A DNA stretch of 64,000 nucleotides from Verrucomicrobiales bacterium (lineage in GTDB: Bacteria > Verrucomicrobiota > Verrucomicrobiia > Verrucomicrobiales > DEV007), in NCBI GenBank assembly GCA_016795505.1, contig JAEUHH010000079.1:48765-112764 (forward strand), written 5' to 3'. A program made the position numbers and the translations under genes. Shown one piece after another: positions 26,292 through 37,834 of this stretch. Under the pieces are notes generated by a model. The model was not told the DNA's origin. It did no database searches and worked only from the letters and a program-made list of their open reading frames with translations. Every line of letters begins with the position of its first letter. Positions within the stretch are counted from its first letter, which is position 1.

Positions 26292-27098
26292 ATGAAAGCC
26301 GCCCGTCTCCTCCGCGAAAAGCTCGCCGATCCTGATCGCGTCGTCACCGGTGTGCTCGCGACCTTCCATTTCTGGCCGGGGCTGGTGGAACTGGCCCAGC
26401 GAGCCGGACTCGACTACCTGATCATCGATCTCGAGCACCTCACTCACGATCACACCGCTATCGCCGAAGCCTGTGCGATCGGTCGCCGGGCCGATTTCCC
26501 CATTTTCATCCGCCCACCCGCGGCCGAGTTCACCCCGCTGCGACTCGCGATGGACCTCGGCCCCTGCGGGCTCCTCGTTCCCTGCGTCGAGTCGCTGGAT
26601 ACCATGCGGATCATCCAGGATGCCGTCTGGATGCCGCCCCGCGGCAGGCGACGCCCCGGCGGACCGGGAAATTTCTGGCTGGAAGACTTCCACTACGAGA
26701 CCTGGCGCACCACGGTGGAAGATCATTTCATCGTACTGCCCCAGATCGAAACCCGCGCCGGTCTCGCCTCGGTCGAAGCCATCGCCGCGCACCCGCTCAC
26801 CACCGCCATCGCCGTCGGCCCCTACGATCTCTCCGCCGATCTCGGCTGCTGCTGGCAGCCCGGCTCACCGGATCATCGCGACGCCCTCGCCCGCATCCGG
26901 CAGGCCGGTGAAGCCGTCGGCAAACCCATGTGGATGATCGGCGACGGCCCGACCCTCGTCCGCGAAGGCTACCGCTTCCTCTGCATCACCGAGCCGGTCC
27001 TGTTCCTTCAGGGAAAACTGGCCGAACTCGATCGTCAGACCCGCGCCGCGCTCGGTTCCGCAGCCGAAACACCGGCCGAATCCACTCCCCTGCCCTGA
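26292..27098 (+). CDS. HpcH/HpaI-type aldolase
   Basis: 268 residues. Pyruvate-dependent class II aldolase of the HpcH/HpaI/CitE superfamily: LDYLIIDLEH near the N-terminus, GPCGLLVPCVES, the metal-binding strand LPQIETRAGL, and AVGPYDLSADLG. Family members cleave 4-hydroxy-2-keto acids to pyruvate and an aldehyde; the substrate here is not indicated. Cytoplasmic. nadD follows after 27 bp. The 253-bp gap upstream separates it from the divergent MBOAT gene and should hold both promoters. Confidence 0.88.
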   Translation: MKAARLLREKLADPDRVVTGVLATFHFWPGLVELAQRAGLDYLIIDLEHLTHDHTAIAEACAIGRRADFPIFIRPPAAEFTPLRLAMDLGPCGLLVPCVESLDTMRIIQDAVWMPPRGRRRPGGPGNFWLEDFHYETWRTTVEDHFIVLPQIETRAGLASVEAIAAHPLTTAIAVGPYDLSADLGCCWQPGSPDHRDALARIRQAGEAVGKPMWMIGDGPTLVREGYRFLCITEPVLFLQGKLAELDRQTRAALGSAAETPAESTPLP

Positions 27099-27125
27099 TT
27101 TGGGAAAAAGCCACGCCATCGACCG

Positions 27126-27716
27126 ATGTCCTCGCCCGATTCCCAACGCATCGCGCTGTTTGGCGGCACCTTCGACCCCGTCCACGCCGGTCACCTCGAT
27201 CTCGTGGCTTTGGCCCGGAGGCGATGCGGCCTCGACCGGGTCAGTTTCATTCCCTGCGCTCGATCGCCCTTCAAGGCCGGCGCGCCTGTGGCCTCGTCCG
27301 AGCAGAGACTCGCCATGCTGGCTCTCGCCATCGCCGATCGCGGCTGGGAGGACTGGGCCGATGTCTCGCGCTACGAGATCGACCGCCCGCCGCCATCCTA
27401 TTCGTGGAAAACGGCCCAGCATTTTCGAGAGAAACAACCCGGCAGCCGGCTTTGCTGGATTCTCGGCGGCGACCAATGGCAGCAGATCGATCAGTGGGCT
27501 GAGCCGAAGAAACTCCGCGCCTCGCTGACCTTCATCGTCGTCACCCGCCGAGGCTCGACCGTGGCCCCGCGGCCGGGTTGGGAGGCGGAGTTTCTCGAAT
27601 TCGAGCATCCTGCCTCCGCCACCGCCATCCGCGCTGGTCGCGCCGCGCCCGGCTGGCTGTCTCCCGGCGTCGAACGCTACTGCCGCGAGCAGGGGCTTTA
27701 CGGCCTCGGGAACTGA
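27126..27716 (+). CDS. nadD: Nicotinate-nucleotide adenylyltransferase
   Basis: 196 residues, usual length. It adenylates nicotinate mononucleotide to deamido-NAD in NAD synthesis. The nucleotidyltransferase motif is FGGTFDPVHAGH (residues 14-25), followed by ILGGDQWQQIDQW, and SATAIR near the C-terminus in the place of the usual SSTxIR. The neighbouring aldolase upstream may share its transcript; the link looks positional only. Confidence 0.93.
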   Translation: MSSPDSQRIALFGGTFDPVHAGHLDLVALARRRCGLDRVSFIPCARSPFKAGAPVASSEQRLAMLALAIADRGWEDWADVSRYEIDRPPPSYSWKTAQHFREKQPGSRLCWILGGDQWQQIDQWAEPKKLRASLTFIVVTRRGSTVAPRPGWEAEFLEFEHPASATAIRAGRAAPGWLSPGVERYCREQGLYGLGN

Positions 27717-27770
27717 CGCGAGCAATCGCGTGTGGAACGCCGCCTGCTGCTCGGCTATTCATTTCCTTCC

Positions 27771-30700
27771 ATGTCCATCTGGCAAATCAGCGCCGACACC
27801 GGCGGCACCTTCACCGATTGTTACGGCATTCCGCCCGACGGCGATCCGGGTCAGGCGCGATTGGTCAAAGTGCTGTCCAGCGCCCGACTGCGCGTCGCCA
27901 TCACCGGCCGGATCGATGATCACCGCCTCCGGATCGATCTGCCCGATGGCTGGAACGCCCCAGACGGCTTTTTCGCCTGTTTTCAGGCCGACATCGGCGG
28001 AGAGACCTGCTTCGTGAGCGACTGGAAAGCTGGCGTCCGCGAAATCGCCCTCGCCGCTCCCCTGCCCGCGCAACTTCCCTCGGCTTTCGACCTCTTCACC
28101 GGCGAAGTCGCCCCCGTCCTCGGGGCGCGCTTGCTCACCGGAACAGGCCTCCACCAAGACTTTCCCCCGCTGGAATTCCGGCTCGGCACCACCCGCGGCA
28201 CCAACGCGTTGCTGGAGCGAAAAGGCGCCCCCACCGCCCTCTTCATCACCCGCGGCTTCGGCGACCTGCTCACCATTCGCGATCAGCGGCGGCCCGATCT
28301 CTTCGCCCTCGCCCACCCGCGTCCAGCCCCGCTCCATCAGGCTGTCATTGAAGTCGATGAACGCCTCGACGCCTCCGGCGCAGTGCTCCAGCCCCTCGAT
28401 CCCGGCTTCGAAGCCGGCGCCCGGGACGCTCTCGCCCGCGGCATCCGCCTCGCCGCCGTGGCCCTGCTCCACAGCTATCGGAATCCCGTCCACGAACGCC
28501 TCGTCCGCGACCGCCTGCTCGCCCTCGGCTTCGAGCACGTCTCGCTCAGCTCCGATCTGGCACCGCTGATCAAGCTCCTGCCGCGCGCCGAGACCGCCGT
28601 GGTCGATGCCACCCTGACGCCGGTATTGGGAGAATTTCTCGCCAGCATCCGGCAGCCCAGCCTCCTCGTCATGACCAGCGCCGGCGGACTCGAACCCGCC
28701 GCCCGGTTCCGGCCCAAGGATTCCCTGCTCTCCGGCCCCGCCGGAGGCGTCGTCGGAGCCGCCACCGCCGCGCGGGCGCTCGGCTACGAGCGGATCATCA
28801 CCTTCGACATGGGCGGCACCAGCACCGACGTGGCCCGCGTCGATGGCGACTACCTTTACCGATTCGAACAGCGCGTCGGCGACGCCCGGCTCCTCGCGCC
28901 CGCCCTGCGCATCGAGACCGTCGCCAGCGGCGGCGGCTCGATCTGCCGATGGACGTCCTCCGGCCTGCGGGTTGGTCCGGAATCCGCCGGAGCCGATCCC
29001 GGACCGGCCTGCTACGGCCGCGGCGGCCCGCTGACCATCACTGATGTCAATCTCCTGCTCGGCCGCATCGACCCCGACCATTTCGGCATCCCCATCGGGC
29101 CGGAAAACCTCGCCGCCGCCCGGTCCGCCCTCGCTGAGCTACGGGCCGGAGTGCCGGATGCCACCGACGAATCGCTCCTCCTCGGCCTCGCCGCCATCGC
29201 CACCGAGCAGATGGCCGACGCGATCCGCACCATTTCCATCCGCGAAGGCGCCGATCCCGCCGACCACGCCCTCGTCGCCTTCGGTGGAGCCGGCCCACTC
29301 CATGCCTGCGACATCGCCGAGCGCCTCGGCATCCGCACCATCCTCGTTCCCCGCGAAGCCGGCTTGCTCAGCGCCTACGGCATTCACCACGCCGCCGTCG
29401 AGCGCTTCGCCGAGCGACAGGTGCTGGCGCCGCTGGATGCCTGCTGGCTTTCCCTGGCCGACGACCTGGATCAACTCGCCGCCGAGGCCCTGTCGCGGCT
29501 GAAAGCCGACCTCGACGACGATGGCTCGGGCGATTTCGTCATCCGCCGCCGGCTCGCCGAGATCCGGTTGATCGGTCAGGATGCCACGCTGACGGTCGAA
29601 ATCGCCGATTCCGATGCTCTCGCCGACGCTTTTCGCCGCGCCTACGAAACCATCTTCGGCTACCCGCCCGATCCCGCCCGGCCCCTCGAACTCGTTACCC
29701 TCCGCGTCGTCGCCGCCACCCGGACGGCACCGGCTTTCCGATCAGACAGGGTCTCATCTCCGATCGAACCCTGTTTGATCGGAGATCATACCCGGTTCCA
29801 TCGTCGCGCCGACCTAGCGGCCGGCGCCACCCTGATCGGTCCCGCCGTGGTGCAGGACCCGTTCAGCACCCTTTATCTCAAAGCCGGTTGGACCGCAGCC
29901 GTCGCCGGCAATAGTGCCCTGATCCTGACCGCACCAGACCAGCCGGCAGAGGCCGATGTGACATCGGGCTCGGAGGCCATCGCCCGCGAGCTGTTCCGGC
30001 ATCGCTTTGAAAATGTGGTCGAGGAAATGGGCGCCATGCTCCAGCGATCCGCCATTTCCACCAACGTCAAGGAACGTGCCGACTACTCCTGTGCCCTGCT
30101 CGATGCCTCGGGCAGTCTGGTGGTGAATGCCCCGCACATCCCCGTCCACCTCGGCGCGCTGGGGCTGTGCGTGCGCGAGGTCGCCCGCGCCCTGAAGATG
30201 GGTCCCGGCGACACCATCGTCACGAACCACCCCGGCTACGGCGGCTCGCACCTGCCCGACGTGACGCTGATCACGCCAGTGTTCACAGCTGATGGAGCCA
30301 CCTTGATCGGTTATGTCGCCAATCGCGCCCACCATGCCGAGATCGGCGGCATCCGGCCCGGCTCCATGCCGCCCGATGCCACCTGCCTCGCCGAGGAGGG
30401 CGTCGTCATTCCCCCGATGCACCTGGTCCGGGGTGGTGCGCCCTGTTTCGAAGCCATCGAACGCCGGCTCACGGTCGATGCGCCGCATCCCACCCGGAGG
30501 CTGGCCGACAATCTCGCCGATCTCCACGCCCAACTCGCCGCCAACCGCCGCGGAGCCGACCTGCTCGCCGCTCTCGCCGCCAGCCACGGCGCCGACGAGG
30601 TTCGCCGCCAATTGGAAAACCTCGGCCATCAGGCCCGTGACACCCTGCGCGAGCACCTCGACGCCTCCGGCTTCGAGTCGGGATCGACCGTCGAGCCCCT

Positions 30701-31550
30701 CGACGACGGAACCGCCATTCACCTGAGCCTCCGCCGCGAGCGCTCCGCCGGGCACAGCCGGCTCGTCATCGATTTCACCGGCACCACCGCCCGGCATCCC
30801 GGCAATCTCAATGCGACCCCGGCCATCGTCCGCAGCGCCATTTTATACGTCCTGCGCCTGTGGGTGCAGTGCCCGATGCCGCTCAACGAGGGCCTGCTCC
30901 GCGATGTGGACATCGTCCTGCCAAGCTGCTTCCTCGATCCCGCGTTTCCCGACGATCCCACCGCCTGTCCGGCCGTGGTCGGAGGCAATGTCGAGACGTC
31001 CCAGCGCCTCGTCGACGGTCTCGTCCGCGTGCTCGGCATCCAGGCCGATTCCCAGGGCACGATGAACAATTTCCTCTTCGGCAACGACCGCTTCGGCTAC
31101 TACGAGACGATCGGCGGCGGTTCCGGAGCCGGTCCCGATCACGACGGCACCGGCGGGCTCCACACCCACATGACCAACACCGCCATCACCGACCCGGAGA
31201 TCCTCGAACAGCGCTACCCGGTGCGGCTGCGACGTTTTTCCCTGCGACCCGGCTCGGGCGGCGACGGCCGGCATCGCGGCGGCGACGGTCTGATCCGCGA
31301 GATCGAGTTTCTGGAGCCTCTCCGCGTCTCGCTGCTCACCCAGCGCCGCACTTGCGGTCCACGCGGCCTCGCCGGCGGCCAGTCAGGGGCTCCCGGTCGG
31401 CAAACGTTGACCCGCGCCGGAGCCGACACGCCCGAGAGTCTGCCCGGCATCGCCGCCTTCGACGCCGCGCCCGGCGACGTGCTGCGGATCGAGACGCCCG
31501 GCGGCGGAGGCTGGGGCGATCCGGGTGAAAAGGCCGCTCTCCCCACTTGA
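27771..31550 (+). CDS. 5-oxoprolinase-like fused hydantoinase A/B protein
   Basis: 1,259 residues from ATG 27771; a GTG 39 bp upstream is in frame. HyuA-like part, about 1-720: [67 protein letters not shown]. HyuB-like part, about 740-1255: [63 protein letters not shown]. The single-chain fusion matches ATP-dependent 5-oxoprolinase or hydantoinase, which opens 5-oxo-L-proline to glutamate. The palindromic element encodes about residues 656-678 in a loop before [15 protein letters not shown]. Confidence 0.92.
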   Translation: MSIWQISADTGGTFTDCYGIPPDGDPGQARLVKVLSSARLRVAITGRIDDHRLRIDLPDGWNAPDGFFACFQADIGGETCFVSDWKAGVREIALAAPLPAQLPSAFDLFTGEVAPVLGARLLTGTGLHQDFPPLEFRLGTTRGTNALLERKGAPTALFITRGFGDLLTIRDQRRPDLFALAHPRPAPLHQAVIEVDERLDASGAVLQPLDPGFEAGARDALARGIRLAAVALLHSYRNPVHERLVRDRLLALGFEHVSLSSDLAPLIKLLPRAETAVVDATLTPVLGEFLASIRQPSLLVMTSAGGLEPAARFRPKDSLLSGPAGGVVGAATAARALGYERIITFDMGGTSTDVARVDGDYLYRFEQRVGDARLLAPALRIETVASGGGSICRWTSSGLRVGPESAGADPGPACYGRGGPLTITDVNLLLGRIDPDHFGIPIGPENLAAARSALAELRAGVPDATDESLLLGLAAIATEQMADAIRTISIREGADPADHALVAFGGAGPLHACDIAERLGIRTILVPREAGLLSAYGIHHAAVERFAERQVLAPLDACWLSLADDLDQLAAEALSRLKADLDDDGSGDFVIRRRLAEIRLIGQDATLTVEIADSDALADAFRRAYETIFGYPPDPARPLELVTLRVVAATRTAPAFRSDRVSSPIEPCLIGDHTRFHRRADLAAGATLIGPAVVQDPFSTLYLKAGWTAAVAGNSALILTAPDQPAEADVTSGSEAIARELFRHRFENVVEEMGAMLQRSAISTNVKERADYSCALLDASGSLVVNAPHIPVHLGALGLCVREVARALKMGPGDTIVTNHPGYGGSHLPDVTLITPVFTADGATLIGYVANRAHHAEIGGIRPGSMPPDATCLAEEGVVIPPMHLVRGGAPCFEAIERRLTVDAPHPTRRLADNLADLHAQLAANRRGADLLAALAASHGADEVRRQLENLGHQARDTLREHLDASGFESGSTVEPLDDGTAIHLSLRRERSAGHSRLVIDFTGTTARHPGNLNATPAIVRSAILYVLRLWVQCPMPLNEGLLRDVDIVLPSCFLDPAFPDDPTACPAVVGGNVETSQRLVDGLVRVLGIQADSQGTMNNFLFGNDRFGYYETIGGGSGAGPDHDGTGGLHTHMTNTAITDPEILEQRYPVRLRRFSLRPGSGGDGRHRGGDGLIREIEFLEPLRVSLLTQRRTCGPRGLAGGQSGAPGRQTLTRAGADTPESLPGIAAFDAAPGDVLRIETPGGGGWGDPGEKAALPT
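29736..29803. repeat. Palindromic dispersed element, copy C (inside hydantoinase gene, three units)
   Basis: Three consecutive half units with cores ACAGGGTCTC, AACCCTGTTTG and ATACCCGGTTCC, each between GAT and ATC. It is translated in frame as [20 protein letters not shown]. With copy D it is one of two three-unit copies in the window. Confidence 0.8.
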
Positions 31551-31623
31551 CCAGCCCCCGACCCCGCCTTCCCTTCTCCGCCGGCTGTTTGCCGCACTTC
31601 CCTGAATTCCGTTTTCCCCAAAA

Positions 31624-33072
<1,449 letters not shown>

Positions 33073-33087
33073 CGACGCTGTCGGCGA

Positions 33088-35202
33088 TCAGTGGCGGATC
33101 TCGACCACATCGCCCACCTCGCAGACAGAAAAGAGGTGGCTCGCAGCCGATTGGGGCAGACGGATACACCCGTGGGAGGCGGGATAGCCGGGCAAGGCAC
33201 CCTGGTGCAGGCCGAACGCCGCACAGCTCAGTCGCATGAAGTAAGGCATGCTGGAGTGGTAAATCGACGACGTGTGGTGGCGATTCTTGTCCGTGATGAC
33301 GAAGTGGCCCGTCGGCGTGCGGTAGCCCGCTTTCCCCGTCGACACCCGCGTGCTGTAGGTCGCCCGGCCGGATTCATAGAGCGTGGCGCGCTGGGAACCC
33401 AGATCGACGATGATCTTCCGCGGCTGATTGTCGGGATCCGGGTCGCGCCCCAGCACGATCTGCATCATCGGCACATCGGCATGCCAGGCGGCGATACTCA
33501 CCGGCCAGAGGTAGCGGCGGGTGTGATCCCCCCGGCGGGCGCCCATCGCGATCAGCCGGGCCGCCGTATCGTGGTCGCCCTTCGCGGCCGCCATCATCAG
33601 CGGATTGATGCCCGAGTCGGACTGCAGATGATAGCGGAAAGTCTTGCTGCGGGTAAAGGCCGCCGTGAAGGCCTCGCTCGCCGGCGCCGGCTCCCGGCTC
33701 CGCACATCCGCGCCCTGATCGATCAGCCGATCAACCACATCGGTCATCCCGCGGGCGATTGCCCATCCCAACAGACTGTGCCCGTCGGCGGCCTTGATCC
33801 CATCCAGGCAGGCCCCGCGGTCGATCATCGCCAGCGCCGCTCCGGCATTGCCCTCGCGGATCGCCCGGGCCACCCAATATTCACCGCCCGGCTCACGGCC
33901 GTTGGGATTTGCCCCGCCTTCCAGCAGGCTCTCGACCAGCGCGCCGTCACCCGCCGCGAGGGCAAAATCCATCGGTTGACGCCCATCCGGGCCGATCTCC
34001 GACGGCGACGCCCCGTGGGACAGCAGCAACTCGCCCAGCCGGGCATCGCCGCTGCCAAACGCCGCCCAGAGCCGACCTTCCGGGCTGGCTCCGGCTTCCA
34101 GCAGCGACCGCGCCATCGTCACCGAGCCGACCTCGATCGCCCCGTCCAGCAGCGATTGCCTGCCCTTCAGAGTCGTGTTGGGATCGGCACCCGCTTTGAG
34201 CAAAAGCCGGAAAGCCGGCAAATCGCGCCGCTCCAGCGCCGAGCGGATCAATTGCGGCTCGTTCGCGTCGGCACCGGCCTCGATCAGCGTCTGCATGAGC
34301 CCGACATCCCCCGAGTCAGCCGCGATGGCCAGCGGAGTCTGCCGATCCTGACCAGCGAGATTCGGGTCGGCTCCGTGGGAGAGGAGCAACTCGACCAGCG
34401 CCGCGCTGCCGCCCCGCACTGCGGCCAGCAGAGCCGTCTGACCGGACACGCCGACCGCATTCGCCTGAGCTCCGGCCGTCAGCAGCGTGTCGCTCAAGTC
34501 ATGATCCCCCCGCCCGATCGCCTCCAACAGCAGCGGTTCACCCGAGGCACCGGTCACATCCGCCCGCGCCCCGGCGGCGACCAGCGCACCGACGCGCTCG
34601 CCATCCTGCCGATCCACCGATATCGCCAACGGCGTGAGTCCCGACGGCTCCGTGCGATTGGGATCCGCCCCGGCGGCCAGGAGAAAGCCAAACGTCTTCC
34701 AGTCAGCCTCCTGAGTCGCCCGCGCGAGCCACGGCACACCCGGCTCGAGGTCGAGATCGGCCTTGGCGCCCAGTTCCACCAGACGCGAAGCCAGACCAAA
34801 ATCCCCGCGTCCCAGCGCCGTGCCCAGCGCCGTCCTGCCATCGTCCACGGCCGGCGCGTCGAGATTTCCGATCACCGGGTCGTGCCCGATCAGGTAGTCG
34901 ACCGCTTCCGCTTGATCCGACCGCACCGCCGCGTGCAGCGGCGTCAGACCCGTGGCCGGATCGCTGGCCGCGACATCCGCCCCTGCCAGCCGCAGTTGCT
35001 CCAACAGAAAGAGATCACCCTTTTGCGCCGCCTCGACCGCACTGCCAGTCGTCGCCGGCAATTCATGGTCCTCCAAAAAGCGCTCCGCCTGCCGCGTCGG
35101 GTCGTTTTTCAGGTAATGATCGAACGAAACGAGTCCGCCAAAGAGGCAGAACGTCGCCGCGCCCAAAAACCCGTTTCGAATGACCTGACCCAATCGCTTC
35201 AT
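33088..35202 (-). CDS. Ankyrin-repeat protein with C-terminal L,D-transpeptidase (YkuD) domain
   Basis: 704 residues from ATG 35202; ATG 35226 is an alternative. One N-terminal hydrophobic helix (LGAATFCLFGGLVSF) probably anchors or exports the protein. A long array of ankyrin repeats fills about residues 55-560 (for example TGLTPLHAAVRSDQAEAVDYL and DRQTPLAIAADSGDVGLMQTL). The last 120 or so residues are a YkuD domain: RKIIVDLGSQRATLY, TPTGHFVI, and the catalytic GYPASHGCIRLP with its Cys and His. Family role: 3-3 cross-linking of peptidoglycan or attachment of lipoprotein. Ankyrin repeats would bind a protein partner and are unusual here; most L,D-transpeptidases carry LysM or other wall-binding parts. 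Confidence 0.88.
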   Translation of the reverse strand: MKRLGQVIRNGFLGAATFCLFGGLVSFDHYLKNDPTRQAERFLEDHELPATTGSAVEAAQKGDLFLLEQLRLAGADVAASDPATGLTPLHAAVRSDQAEAVDYLIGHDPVIGNLDAPAVDDGRTALGTALGRGDFGLASRLVELGAKADLDLEPGVPWLARATQEADWKTFGFLLAAGADPNRTEPSGLTPLAISVDRQDGERVGALVAAGARADVTGASGEPLLLEAIGRGDHDLSDTLLTAGAQANAVGVSGQTALLAAVRGGSAALVELLLSHGADPNLAGQDRQTPLAIAADSGDVGLMQTLIEAGADANEPQLIRSALERRDLPAFRLLLKAGADPNTTLKGRQSLLDGAIEVGSVTMARSLLEAGASPEGRLWAAFGSGDARLGELLLSHGASPSEIGPDGRQPMDFALAAGDGALVESLLEGGANPNGREPGGEYWVARAIREGNAGAALAMIDRGACLDGIKAADGHSLLGWAIARGMTDVVDRLIDQGADVRSREPAPASEAFTAAFTRSKTFRYHLQSDSGINPLMMAAAKGDHDTAARLIAMGARRGDHTRRYLWPVSIAAWHADVPMMQIVLGRDPDPDNQPRKIIVDLGSQRATLYESGRATYSTRVSTGKAGYRTPTGHFVITDKNRHHTSSIYHSSMPYFMRLSCAAFGLHQGALPGYPASHGCIRLPQSAASHLFSVCEVGDVVEIRH

Positions 35203-35296
35203 GGTTTGGAGGAACCGACTACCCATATCGAGTTGTCCAGAGCTGCCGTCAAAGCCTGTTTCATGACAATTGCGGCGCATTTCTGGAACCCCACAT

Positions 35297-35325
35297 GGTA
35301 TAAAAAGAATTTCGAATCTTGCCAA
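35297..35325 (-). promoter_or_regulatory. Candidate sigma-70 type promoter of the ankyrin/L,D-transpeptidase gene
   Basis: On the minus strand TTGGCA (35325-35320), a 17-bp spacer and TATACC (35302-35297), in an A/T-rich setting 70-95 bp before the candidate start codons. Confidence 0.4.
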
Positions 35326-35449
35326 CCCGGAAATAGCGGAAAATTCCGGAAATTATTATGAAAATTCCAGATTTTGCTGGCAATTCAAGACAAATTCCCA
35401 AGAAACCCCGAAATTACAGCATTCGGAAGCAATTCCTGCGCCAAAGCGA

Positions 35450-35526
35450 TTCCGATGAAAGAGGGTTGGATCTCCGATCAAACCCGGTCTGATCTCCGAT
35501 CCAACCGGGTTGGGTCGAATCGGGGC
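35450..35526. repeat. Palindromic dispersed element, copy D (three units, intergenic)
   Basis: Three half units in a row: GATGAAAGAGGGTTGGATC, GATCAAACCCGGTCTGATC and GATCCAACCGGGTTGGGTC, joined by TCC or TCCG. It lies upstream of the ankyrin gene and downstream of the sugar dehydrogenase gene. Confidence 0.85.
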
Positions 35527-35857
35527 GCCGCATGGGGGGACGCCGGGCTTGAGCGGCTGCCCCGGCCACCAGTCCGCCGCCCCTGCCGGGGCGGTCTGGT
35601 GGGGGTGAACCGGAAACCGGTGGCTGTCGCCACCGGCTTATTTCCGCGGAGCCTCCGGCTCCGGCTCCGGCTCCGGATGACGGAGCGCTTGGGTTGTCGA
35701 GACCCTCGCGCGAAGGTTGCCCTCCGGCTCCGGATTTCGGGGCGCTTGGGTAGTCGAATGCGCCGCCGAAAACAAGGCTTTCACACGGGAACCAACCGCC
35801 GGCTCACGGCCAATCGAGCCGACGGCGCGGCGTCGAAAGCCGGCCCGGGCGACGGTC

Positions 35858-37078
35858 TCATTTCTTCACGAGGCGGAAGATCTTGCCCCGCCAGTCAAGC
35901 ACGATCGGCTCGCCGTTTTCGTCGGGGTAGATGCCGGTGGGTTGCACGACCGGCTCGGCAGGATTCGGCGCCTTGTGGAGCACATGATTGGCTTTCACAC
36001 TTTTCCCGGCCGCATCGTAGTGCAGCGCCCAGAGCGTGCCGAACTTCCAGTCGCCGTAGAGATAGTGGCCGGACAGCGCGGGCACCCCCTGACCGCGATA
36101 GAGGTAGCCGCCGGTGATGCTGAGACCGTCGCCGTGGGAATATTCGTGAACCGGGTCGATGAAAACGGTGCCGCGGGGCGGATCGGATTTGGCGATGCCG
36201 AGCGCCTGCATCAGCAGCGGCTTGCCGGGGAAAGCAGTGCGGCCTTCGCGGTACTCCCAACCGTAGTTGCCACCCTTTTCGATGAGATTGATCTCCTCAA
36301 ACAGGTCCTGCCCAACGTCGGCAAGCCAGAACTGACCGGTCTCGCGATCGATCGCAGCGCCCCAGGGATTGCGCAGGCCGAGCGCCCAGATCTCCTCACA
36401 GGCATGCGGCACGCCGACAAAGGGATTGTCCTTCGGGATGCCATACTCGCGGCCCGGTGAGGTGCCGTTCACATCGATGCGCAACACCTTGCCATTCCAT
36501 TGGGTGAGCTTTTGCGGCATCATGAAAACGCCGTTCTTCATGCCCCCATCGCCGACACAGACGAAGAGGTAGCCGGTGCCGGGCTCGAACAGGAGGTTGC
36601 CGGAATTGTGATTCCACTCCGGCTGGCCGATCTGCATCAGGATGCGCTCCGACGCGGGATCGGCGGCGGCCGCATTGGAGGCGGATGCCTGGAATTCACT
36701 GATCACCAGCCGCTTTGGCCCCTGCTTGGAGTAGGCGACGTAGAATTTGCGGTTGGCTTTGAAGTCCGGATGAAACGCGAGGCCGAGCAGGCCCTCCTCA
36801 AAGTCTTTTTCGACCTGCATCCGGTCGGTCAGGTCGAGAAAAACGGGCGCCTCGGTGCCGTTTTCGTCGGCGGGCAGGATTTTGATCCGACCGGTCTGCT
36901 CAATCAAAAAGCGCCGTTTGGTGCCATCGTCGGGAATCTGGACGGCTACGGGCCGCTCGATTTTCAATCCGCCGTAGATCGGCGCCAGATCCACCGCCGG
37001 CGCCGCCTCCTGGGCGGACGCGACGGAAATGAGGGAAAGACAGGAAAGAAATCCAGCAAAGGCAAGGGGGCGTGTCAT
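35858..37078 (-). CDS. PQQ-dependent sugar dehydrogenase family protein (YliI/soluble glucose dehydrogenase-like)
   Basis: 406 residues from ATG 37078; ATG 37087 is an alternative. The signal peptide is LAFAGFLSCLSLISVASA. Six-bladed beta-propeller motifs: LIEQTGRIKIL, EEGLLGLAFHPDF, HNSGNLLFEPGTGYLFVCVGDGG (containing the likely catalytic His), LRIDVNG, IWALGLRNPWG, and a late GGYLYRGQGVPALSGHYLYGDW. By family a periplasmic quinoprotein oxidising aldoses; the true substrate is unknown. SlyD lies 87 bp upstream on the same strand. Confidence 0.9.
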   Translation of the reverse strand: MTRPLAFAGFLSCLSLISVASAQEAAPAVDLAPIYGGLKIERPVAVQIPDDGTKRRFLIEQTGRIKILPADENGTEAPVFLDLTDRMQVEKDFEEGLLGLAFHPDFKANRKFYVAYSKQGPKRLVISEFQASASNAAAADPASERILMQIGQPEWNHNSGNLLFEPGTGYLFVCVGDGGMKNGVFMMPQKLTQWNGKVLRIDVNGTSPGREYGIPKDNPFVGVPHACEEIWALGLRNPWGAAIDRETGQFWLADVGQDLFEEINLIEKGGNYGWEYREGRTAFPGKPLLMQALGIAKSDPPRGTVFIDPVHEYSHGDGLSITGGYLYRGQGVPALSGHYLYGDWKFGTLWALHYDAAGKSVKANHVLHKAPNPAEPVVQPTGIYPDENGEPIVLDWRGKIFRLVKK

Positions 37079-37165
37079 GGCGGGCATTGTAGAGGTCGAA
37101 AATGCCCCGGCAATCCCGCCATCGCGTGCCCGAACCACTTCGCTGGTCTGCGCGCGGCAGCAGAA

Positions 37166-37705
37166 TCAATGGGCGCAGCCGCAACCGTGGCCGCAGCCGC
37201 CGGCCTCGTCGTCGTCATCGTCGTGATCATGGGCATGACCACCGGAGTGGACGTGGCCGTGGGCCAGTTCCTCCGGCTCCGGCTCGCGGATGCCGACGAC
37301 TTCGACTTCGAAATGCAGCGTCTCGCCAGCCAGCGGGTGATTGCCATCCATGACCACGGTTTCCTCGCCCACTTCGACGATGGTGAAAAGACGCAGGCCA
37401 TTGGATGTCTCCGCGGTGAAGCGCATGCCTGGCTCCAATTCGTCGGCGGGCAGGTAATCGCGCGGCACATCGACAACGAGGTCGTCATCGACGAGGCCAT
37501 AGCCATCCTCGGGCGAGACGGAGACCTTCACCGAGTCACCGGCCGACTTGCCGATGAGGGCGTTTTCCAAACCCGCCACGATGTTGCCGTGGCCGTGGAG
37601 ATACTCCAGCGGGTCGCGGCCCACGGAGCTGTCGATGACGTCGCCGTCGTCGTTTTTCAGGGTGTAGTGAATGGAGGCTACGAGATCTTCCTGGATGGTG
37701 GTCAT
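37166..37705 (-). CDS. slyD: SlyD-like FKBP-type peptidyl-prolyl isomerase
   Basis: 179 residues from ATG 37705. FKBP/IF-domain arrangement typical of SlyD: VASIHYTLKNDDGDVIDSS, GRDPLEYLHGHGNIVAGLE, SPEDGYG, and MDGNHPLAGETLHFEVEV. The C-terminal 30 residues are His/Asp/Cys-rich (HVHSGGHAHDHDDDDD, then GHGCGCAH), a metal-binding tail, probably for nickel. By family a cytoplasmic folding helper and metallochaperone for hydrogenase or urease maturation; neither enzyme is in the window. Confidence 0.93.
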   Translation of the reverse strand: MTTIQEDLVASIHYTLKNDDGDVIDSSVGRDPLEYLHGHGNIVAGLENALIGKSAGDSVKVSVSPEDGYGLVDDDLVVDVPRDYLPADELEPGMRFTAETSNGLRLFTIVEVGEETVVMDGNHPLAGETLHFEVEVVGIREPEPEELAHGHVHSGGHAHDHDDDDDEAGGCGHGCGCAH

Positions 37706-37747
37706 GAGAAAATGGGGAACGGAGTGGTTTTTGAAACAATCGGAATG

Positions 37748-37788
37748 GGAAAAAAGGAAAGGCGGCAACGACCTGGATCGTTGCCGCC
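37748..37788 (-). terminator. Intrinsic terminator after the second RRM gene
   Basis: On the minus strand GGCGGCAACGA pairs perfectly with TCGTTGCCGCC across a 6-nt loop and runs into a T-rich tail. It lies about 45 bp past the RRM stop and 55 bp before slyD. Confidence 0.92.
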
Positions 37789-37834
37789 CCGAAATGGGTT
37801 TGTGATTGCGCGGAAAGGGGCAAACCCGGAGGGA

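Larger units (their letters stand above)
35203..35857. other. 655-bp intergenic region: promoter, A/T-rich tract, element copy D, low-complexity DNA
   Basis: From left to right: the leader and a candidate promoter of the ankyrin gene; an A/T-rich tract with repeated GGAAATT/GAAAATTCC phrases (35325-35390); copy D of the palindromic element; then GC-rich low-complexity DNA with GGCTCC repeats and two near-copies of a phrase around GCGCTTGGGT (35689 and 35746). No gene seen. Confidence 0.6.

Noticed and set aside
27759..29081. 440-codon minus-strand open frame
   Set aside because: Antisense to the hydantoinase gene; no motif.
33091..35361. 756-codon plus-strand open frame
   Set aside because: Mirrors the ankyrin repeats; the repetitive look is inherited from the antisense gene.
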